Position numbers and translations under genes: made by a program. The notes beneath the pieces are model-generated. The model made no database searches. It was not told the DNA's origin and worked only from the letters and a program-made list of their open reading frames with translations. A DNA stretch of 64,000 nt from Endozoicomonas sp. NE40 (GTDB taxonomy: Bacteria; Pseudomonadota; Gammaproteobacteria; Pseudomonadales; Endozoicomonadaceae): the NCBI RefSeq assembly GCF_040549045.1, contig NZ_JBEWTB010000002.1, positions 4,018,501 through 4,082,500 on the forward strand. The letters are read 5' to 3'. Positions 60,091 to 64,000 of this stretch are shown one piece after another. Positions within the stretch are counted from its first letter, which is position 1, and each line of letters starts with the position of its first letter.

Positions 60091-60663
60091 ATGCGAATTG
60101 TCAATTATGTTAAGGCAGCCACCCTGGCGGCTTCTGCCCTGTGGCTGGCCGGTTGTGCTTCTACCGGCGGTGAAAGCACTTCCGGTGTAGAAACCACGGT
60201 AACACCTGAAGAAACGGTTGTGACTGAAAACGTCGTGATTGAAACCATGCCAGTACTGGATCCGGCGGTACAGGCTGTTATGGACAGTGGTGAAGTTCAG
60301 GCGAGTGCGGAAGAGGTCGAGATGCTGCTGGATCGCGACACGTTTAACTTTGCTTTTGACAGTTCTAAGCTGAGCGACAGTGATTATAAGGCTCTGGACG
60401 TACAAGCAGCTTACCTGAACTCTGATCAGGGTAAGGGTAAGAACATTATTGTGCAGGGACACACTGACGAACGTGGCACCCGTACTTACAACCTGGCTCT
60501 GGGTGAGCGTCGTGCCAATGCGGTGAAAGACTATCTGGAAGCGAAAGGCGTAGCCAGAAGCCGTATTGATGTGATCAGCTTTGGCTTCGAGAAGCCGGTA
60601 GATCCAGCCCATAACGAAGCTGCCTGGGCCAAGAACCGTCGCGCACAGATCGTCATTAACTAA
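60091..60663 (+). CDS. pal: Pal, peptidoglycan-associated lipoprotein
   Basis: A 190-residue outer-membrane lipoprotein. Lipobox LAGC with Cys22, an acidic Thr/Glu-rich linker, then an OmpA-like domain with NFAFDSSKLSDSDYKALD and the peptidoglycan-binding IIVQGHTDERGTRTYNLALGERRA. It anchors the outer membrane to the wall and is moved to division sites by TolQRAB. The 133-base spacer before it may hold a separate promoter, as in other species. Confidence 0.95.
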   Translation: MRIVNYVKAATLAASALWLAGCASTGGESTSGVETTVTPEETVVTENVVIETMPVLDPAVQAVMDSGEVQASAEEVEMLLDRDTFNFAFDSSKLSDSDYKALDVQAAYLNSDQGKGKNIIVQGHTDERGTRTYNLALGERRANAVKDYLEAKGVARSRIDVISFGFEKPVDPAHNEAAWAKNRRAQIVIN

Positions 60664-60678
60664 TAACTGAGATAGCTA

Positions 60679-61584
60679 ATGAGTTTGAAACCTTTATCCA
60701 GTTCTTTTCTGATTCTGGCCAGCCTGCTGGCCGTTCCGGTACTTGCCGCAGTACCTGTTGTTGAGTCTTTGCCAACGGCGGAGGTCGTCAGAGAAACCAC
60801 TCAGGATGCCACACCTGTGTCAGCGCCGGAGAGTGTTGAAAGTGTCATTCAGAGTGCGCAGGCTCAGCAGGTTTCTGAAGAGAATAGCCAGCCCCGACAG
60901 CAGTCGGCAAACAGCACGGCTTATTTTCTTAATCAGATCGAAGAACTGCGCAAAAGAAACATGACTCTGGAGGGGCGTGTTGAAGAGCTGGAGTTTCAAC
61001 TCAGGCAGAACGAAGCCGAGTTCCGTGATCGTTACCTGGACCTGGATGCTCGTATCAGCAGGGCGATGGGTGATCAGCCTGCACCTGATTTGACCGGTGA
61101 TCGTTCTGCCAATAATCGTTCTCCAGATAGAAGTCAGCCAGCTGAACCGGGTAATACGCCGGTGCAGCTGCCTGTTAGTCAACCCCCTGAAGAGTTGCTG
61201 GCTGAGCGTGAGCAGGCTGAGTACCGGGCGGCTTTCGGATTAATTCGTGATCGCGAGTTTGATCAGGCGCTGGTTGCTCTGCGCAAGTTGCTGGAAGAAT
61301 ACCCTGATGGCAGACTTTCCGATAACGCACAGTACTGGCTGGGTGAAGTGCTGATGGCCCAGGGAAAGTTTGAGCCTGCCCGTGATGAATTCAGAGTTGT
61401 CATGGAGCAATACCCGGACAGTGCCAAGGTGCCTGACGCAGCCTATAAGCTGGGTCGGTTGTATGACTTGCTGGGTGACAAGGCTGAAGCCCGGAAGTAC
61501 CTTGAATCGGTCGTCAGCCAGTACCCCGGAAGTTCGGCTGCAAGGCTGTCTGATACTTATCTACAGAGTATGTCGGATAGCTGA
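60679..61584 (+). CDS. cpoB: CpoB (YbgF), Tol-Pal-associated TPR protein
   Basis: A 301-residue periplasmic protein with a signal peptide (SFLILASLLAVPVLAAVP), a coiled-coil trimerisation helix (about residues 78-125, QIEELRKRNMTLEGRVEELE), a disordered linker, and a C-terminal TPR domain (about 180-298, AFGLIRDREFDQALVALRKLLEEYP). CpoB coordinates PBP1B activity with outer-membrane constriction during division. It is the last gene of the operon, followed by a strong terminator. Confidence 0.93.
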   Translation: MSLKPLSSSFLILASLLAVPVLAAVPVVESLPTAEVVRETTQDATPVSAPESVESVIQSAQAQQVSEENSQPRQQSANSTAYFLNQIEELRKRNMTLEGRVEELEFQLRQNEAEFRDRYLDLDARISRAMGDQPAPDLTGDRSANNRSPDRSQPAEPGNTPVQLPVSQPPEELLAEREQAEYRAAFGLIRDREFDQALVALRKLLEEYPDGRLSDNAQYWLGEVLMAQGKFEPARDEFRVVMEQYPDSAKVPDAAYKLGRLYDLLGDKAEARKYLESVVSQYPGSSAARLSDTYLQSMSDS

Positions 61585-61606
61585 AACAGGCTCCTGGCTA
61601 ACCCTT

Positions 61607-61631
61607 AACACCATGCTTGCATGGTGTTTTT
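61607..61631 (+). terminator. Terminator of the tol-pal operon
   Basis: AACACCAT pairs with ATGGTGTT around a GCTTGC loop, followed by TTT; it lies 22 bases after the cpoB stop. Confidence 0.85.
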
Positions 61632-61683
61632 GTAGGTGCTGCATAATTTTGCACTCTCACTGGCAGTTAGCTACCCTTCTTTG

Positions 61684-61743
61684 CTGATTAATACCCTGCT
61701 TTGCTGATTAATAATTCTCTGATTAATAACTCTCTGATTAATA
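61684..61743 (+). repeat. Four direct copies of CTGATTAATA upstream of queE
   Basis: Exact copies begin at 61684, 61704, 61719 and 61734, spaced 20, 15 and 15 bases, ending 14 bases before the queE ATG. Two spacers start with CCCTGCTTTG or TTCT-like sequence. They occupy the whole 5' region of queE and may be a binding array or slippage product. Confidence 0.8.
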
Positions 61744-61756
61744 AATAGTATCTCTC

Positions 61757-62407
61757 ATGCTTTCTGAATCCCTTCGAATTTCCGAAATATTTTACTCTCT
61801 TCAGGGGGAGTCAAGAACCTCCGGACTGCCAACTGTGTTTGTGCGCCTGACAGGCTGCCCTCTGCGTTGTAACTGGTGCGATACCGAATATTCCTTCACC
61901 GGGGGGGAGCGCAGGACGCTCAACAGTATTCTGCAGCAGGTCGCTGACTATGGCGCTAAATATGTCTGTGTCACTGGTGGTGAACCGCTGGCGCAACCAC
62001 GCTGTCTACTGTTGCTTGAACGACTGGCGGATGCGGGTTATGAGGTTTCACTCGAGACCAGCGGTGCGCTGGATCTGGCTGAGGTGGATGCGCGAATTGT
62101 CAAGGTGATGGACTTGAAGGCTCCAGGTTCCGGTGAGGCTGGAAAGAATCTTTATCAGAATATTCAACATCTGGATCACAAGGACCAGGTGAAGTTTGTG
62201 ATTGCTGATCGTGCTGATTATGACTGGTCTGCCAGTAAGTTGATTGAGTATGATCTGGTCGGAAAAGTATCGGATGTGTTGTTCTCTCCGGTCAGTACCG
62301 GAGTGGAGCCAGCGGAACTGGCAGAGTGGATTCTGGCTGATCGATTACCGGTTCGGTTTCAAATTCAGTTGCACCGGGTAATCTGGGGTGACAAAACAGG
62401 TGTCTAA
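61757..62407 (+). CDS. queE: 7-carboxy-7-deazaguanine synthase (QueE)
   Basis: A 216-residue radical SAM enzyme that contracts 6-carboxytetrahydropterin to 7-carboxy-7-deazaguanine for queuosine. The cluster motif is GCPLRCNWCDTEYSF (C-x3-C-x2-C), and FYSLQGES starts the domain, with CVTGGEPLAQP next. Compact bacterial form. It ends 10 bases before queC in the same transcript. No ribosome-binding site is obvious among the CTGATTAATA repeats in front of it. Confidence 0.95.
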   Translation: MLSESLRISEIFYSLQGESRTSGLPTVFVRLTGCPLRCNWCDTEYSFTGGERRTLNSILQQVADYGAKYVCVTGGEPLAQPRCLLLLERLADAGYEVSLETSGALDLAEVDARIVKVMDLKAPGSGEAGKNLYQNIQHLDHKDQVKFVIADRADYDWSASKLIEYDLVGKVSDVLFSPVSTGVEPAELAEWILADRLPVRFQIQLHRVIWGDKTGV

Positions 62408-62417
62408 GGAGATTGGA

Positions 62418-63092
62418 ATGTCTAAAAAAGCGGTTGTGCTTCTGTCAGGAGGTCTGGATTCTGCGACAGTTTTGGCGATGGCAAAGGATCAGGGTTATGA
62501 GTGCTACACCATGAGCTTTGATTATGGTCAGCGTCATCGTGCCGAGTTGCACGCATCAAAGACTGTGTCTGAGGTGCTGGGTGCGAAGGATCACAAAACC
62601 CTGAAGATGGATTTTCGGGATATCGGCGGTTCTGCGCTGACCGATGATGAGATTGATGTACCGGAGAATCTGGATGAGGGTATTCCTGTGACCTATGTTC
62701 CGGCGCGCAATACGGTATTTCTGTCTCTGGCCCTGGGCTGGGCAGAAGTGCTGGGAGCCAGGGAACTCTTTATTGGTGCCAATGATGTTGATTATTCCGG
62801 CTATCCGGACTGTCGACCAGAATATCTGGAAGCCTTTGAAAAAATGGCAAATCTTGCCACTAAAGCGGGTGTTGAGGGTGACCATTTCCATATTCGTGCG
62901 CCCCTGTTAAAACTGACCAAGGCGCAGATTGTTCAGGAAGGGGATCGTCTGGGAGTAGACTATGGTCTGACCGTATCCTGCTATCAGGCTGATGAAGACG
63001 GTCGTGCCTGCGGGGTATGTGACAGCTGTCGTTACCGTAAAAAAGGCTTTGAAGAAGCCGGGCTGGATGACCCAACCCGTTACCAACCTTAA
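62418..63092 (+). CDS. queC: 7-cyano-7-deazaguanine synthase (QueC)
   Basis: A 224-residue ATP-dependent enzyme that turns CDG into preQ0 with ammonia. The PP-loop is VVLLSGGLDSATVLA, then SFDYGQRHRAEL and FIGANDVDYSGYPDCRPEYL. The zinc-binding cysteines are in SCYQADEDGRACGVCDSCRYR. The ATG at 62418 follows GGAG; the frame also opens 10 codons earlier inside queE. It is co-transcribed with queE. Confidence 0.95.
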   Translation: MSKKAVVLLSGGLDSATVLAMAKDQGYECYTMSFDYGQRHRAELHASKTVSEVLGAKDHKTLKMDFRDIGGSALTDDEIDVPENLDEGIPVTYVPARNTVFLSLALGWAEVLGARELFIGANDVDYSGYPDCRPEYLEAFEKMANLATKAGVEGDHFHIRAPLLKLTKAQIVQEGDRLGVDYGLTVSCYQADEDGRACGVCDSCRYRKKGFEEAGLDDPTRYQP

Positions 63093-63099
63093 TCAGGCT

Positions 63100-63138
63100 G
63101 TTTGTTATCTTCTCCTTATTAATTTCCTGATAACAAAC
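63100..63138 (+). terminator. 10-bp stem-loop after queC
   Basis: GTTTGTTATC and GATAACAAAC form a perfect 10-bp stem with a 19-base A+T-rich loop, 8 bases after the queC stop. Weakly T-rich sequence (TATTTTT) follows about ten bases later, so it is a candidate terminator. Confidence 0.5.
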
Positions 63139-63240
63139 AACTTATTGTATTTTTAATGAATTTTCCTCAGACTGCCTCTGTCGACATCGTGTGGTAGAAT
63201 ACCCCGCAATTTGACGAGACAGGTCGTTAGTACAGGATTT

Positions 63241-64000
63241 ATGAGCGCAGTGAGTAGCAGAGACTTTGTTAAGAGTCACCTTCAGGGGCAGTCCATTGAA
63301 ACTCTGGATGCTGAGCGGGAAGAGGCCCTGAAAGAGCGGGTTCGGCAACTTCTTGATCGCGAAAATGCGGTTCTGGTGGCTCACTATTACACCGATCCGG
63401 TCGTGCAGGCACTGGCTGAGGAAACCGGCGGTTTTATTGCCGATTCTCTTGAGATGGCGCGTTTTGGTAGTCGTCACCCGGCGTCTACACTGGTGGTGGC
63501 CGGTGTTCGTTTTATGGGGGAGACCTCCAAGATTCTAAGCCCGGAAAAGCGAGTGTTAATGCCAACACTTGAAGCAGAGTGTTCGCTCGACCTGGGTTGT
63601 CCGGTGGATGAATTTTCTGAATTCTGTGACCAGCATCCGGATCGCTCCGTTGTCGTCTATGCCAATACCTCTGCAGCGGTAAAAGCCAGAGCGGACTGGG
63701 TGGTGACTTCCAGCTGTGCGCTGGATATTGTTGAGCACCTGATGGATCAGGACAAAAAGATAATCTGGGGACCGGATAAATACCTGGGCAGTTACATCCA
63801 GAAGCAGACGGGGGCCGATATGCTGTTGTGGAACAGCAGTTGCATTGTCCATGAAGAGTTCAAGGCAAAGGGTATCGTCGACCTGAAAAAGGTTTATCCC
63901 AATGCGGCTGTTCTGGTTCATCCTGAATCACCTGATGCGGTGGTTGAAGTAGCAGACGTTGTTGGTTCAACCAGTCAGCTGCTCAAAGCATCTCAGGAGC
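63241..64000 (+). CDS. nadA: Quinolinate synthase A (3' end beyond window)
   Basis: The first 253 codons of an iron-sulfur enzyme that condenses iminoaspartate with dihydroxyacetone phosphate to quinolinate in NAD synthesis. Visible are VLVAHYYTDPVVQALAEETGG, FMGETSKILSP, the first cluster Cys region VLMPTLEAECSLDLGCP, VVYANTSAAVKARADWVVTSSCA (second region) and VLVHPESPDAVVEVADVVGSTSQL. The third cluster Cys lies beyond the edge. The ATG at 63241 is the only plausible start near the conserved N-terminus. Confidence 0.95.
   Translation, partial: MSAVSSRDFVKSHLQGQSIETLDAEREEALKERVRQLLDRENAVLVAHYYTDPVVQALAEETGGFIADSLEMARFGSRHPASTLVVAGVRFMGETSKILSPEKRVLMPTLEAECSLDLGCPVDEFSEFCDQHPDRSVVVYANTSAAVKARADWVVTSSCALDIVEHLMDQDKKIIWGPDKYLGSYIQKQTGADMLLWNSSCIVHEEFKAKGIVDLKKVYPNAAVLVHPESPDAVVEVADVVGSTSQLLKASQE

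Noticed and set aside
1..64000. CRISPR arrays, rRNA or tRNA genes, prophage genes
   Set aside because: I looked for regularly spaced repeats, tRNA cloverleaf arms, rRNA signatures and phage structural or integrase genes and saw none. A covariance search was not possible, so a tRNA or small RNA could still be missed.

Overview
This window looks like chromosomal DNA of a marine gammaproteobacterium. The gene families and the order of several blocks (purN-purM / DUF2066-AI-2E family-hda, ruvCAB, ybgC-tolQRAB-pal-cpoB, queE-queC, slyX, OprD-type porins) fit Oceanospirillales or Pseudomonadales. Scattered type III secretion (T3SS) cassettes and a YopT-like protease suggest a host-associated lineage such as Endozoicomonas. 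That placement is an inference from gene content; no rRNA or other phylogenetic marker was compared.

Layout. 1-4.3 kb is accessory: an edge-truncated protein with a tandem phosphoribosyltransferase-like unit, a decayed ISAs1-type transposase, a YigL-like phosphatase and an A+T-rich C58 (YopT-like) cysteine protease. 4.4-7.1 kb holds a peroxiredoxin with an unusual active site, an AspT/YidE-type transporter and a HlyU-like protein. 7.1-10.2 kb is a translationally coupled four-gene minus-strand operon: two small chaperone-like proteins, a 544-residue putative effector or translocator, and a CesT-type chaperone. 10.3-32 kb is mostly housekeeping: rnt, pyrC, argG, mltC, gloA, a LysR regulator, purN, purM, DUF2066, a PerM-like transporter, hda, a DUF748 protein, arsC/yfgD, yihY, an orphan PTS EIIC behind LacI-type operators, purT, a TlpA-like lipoprotein and acylphosphatase.

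32.1-35.3 kb carries slt and proS. Between them sits an A+T-rich epimerase gene flanked by degenerate duplicate copies of the slt/proS junction, the clearest scar of DNA acquisition in the window. 35.5-41 kb has a HIT protein, slyX, a membrane cold-shock-domain protein, an HU-like protein and two tandem OprD-family porins. 41.2-43.4 kb is a second T3SS cassette: a SycD/LcrH-type TPR chaperone and a 557-residue coiled-coil substrate candidate. No T3SS apparatus gene is present, so secretion would depend on a machine encoded elsewhere.

43.5-64 kb is again core: a methyltransferase, an FmdB-type zinc ribbon protein, aspS, yebC, ruvC-ruvA-ruvB with an opposite-strand gene in each gap, a large hybrid histidine kinase with a lipoprotein gene overlapping its end, the complete Tol-Pal operon, queE, queC and the start of nadA. 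I saw no rRNA, tRNA, CRISPR array, intact insertion sequence or prophage.
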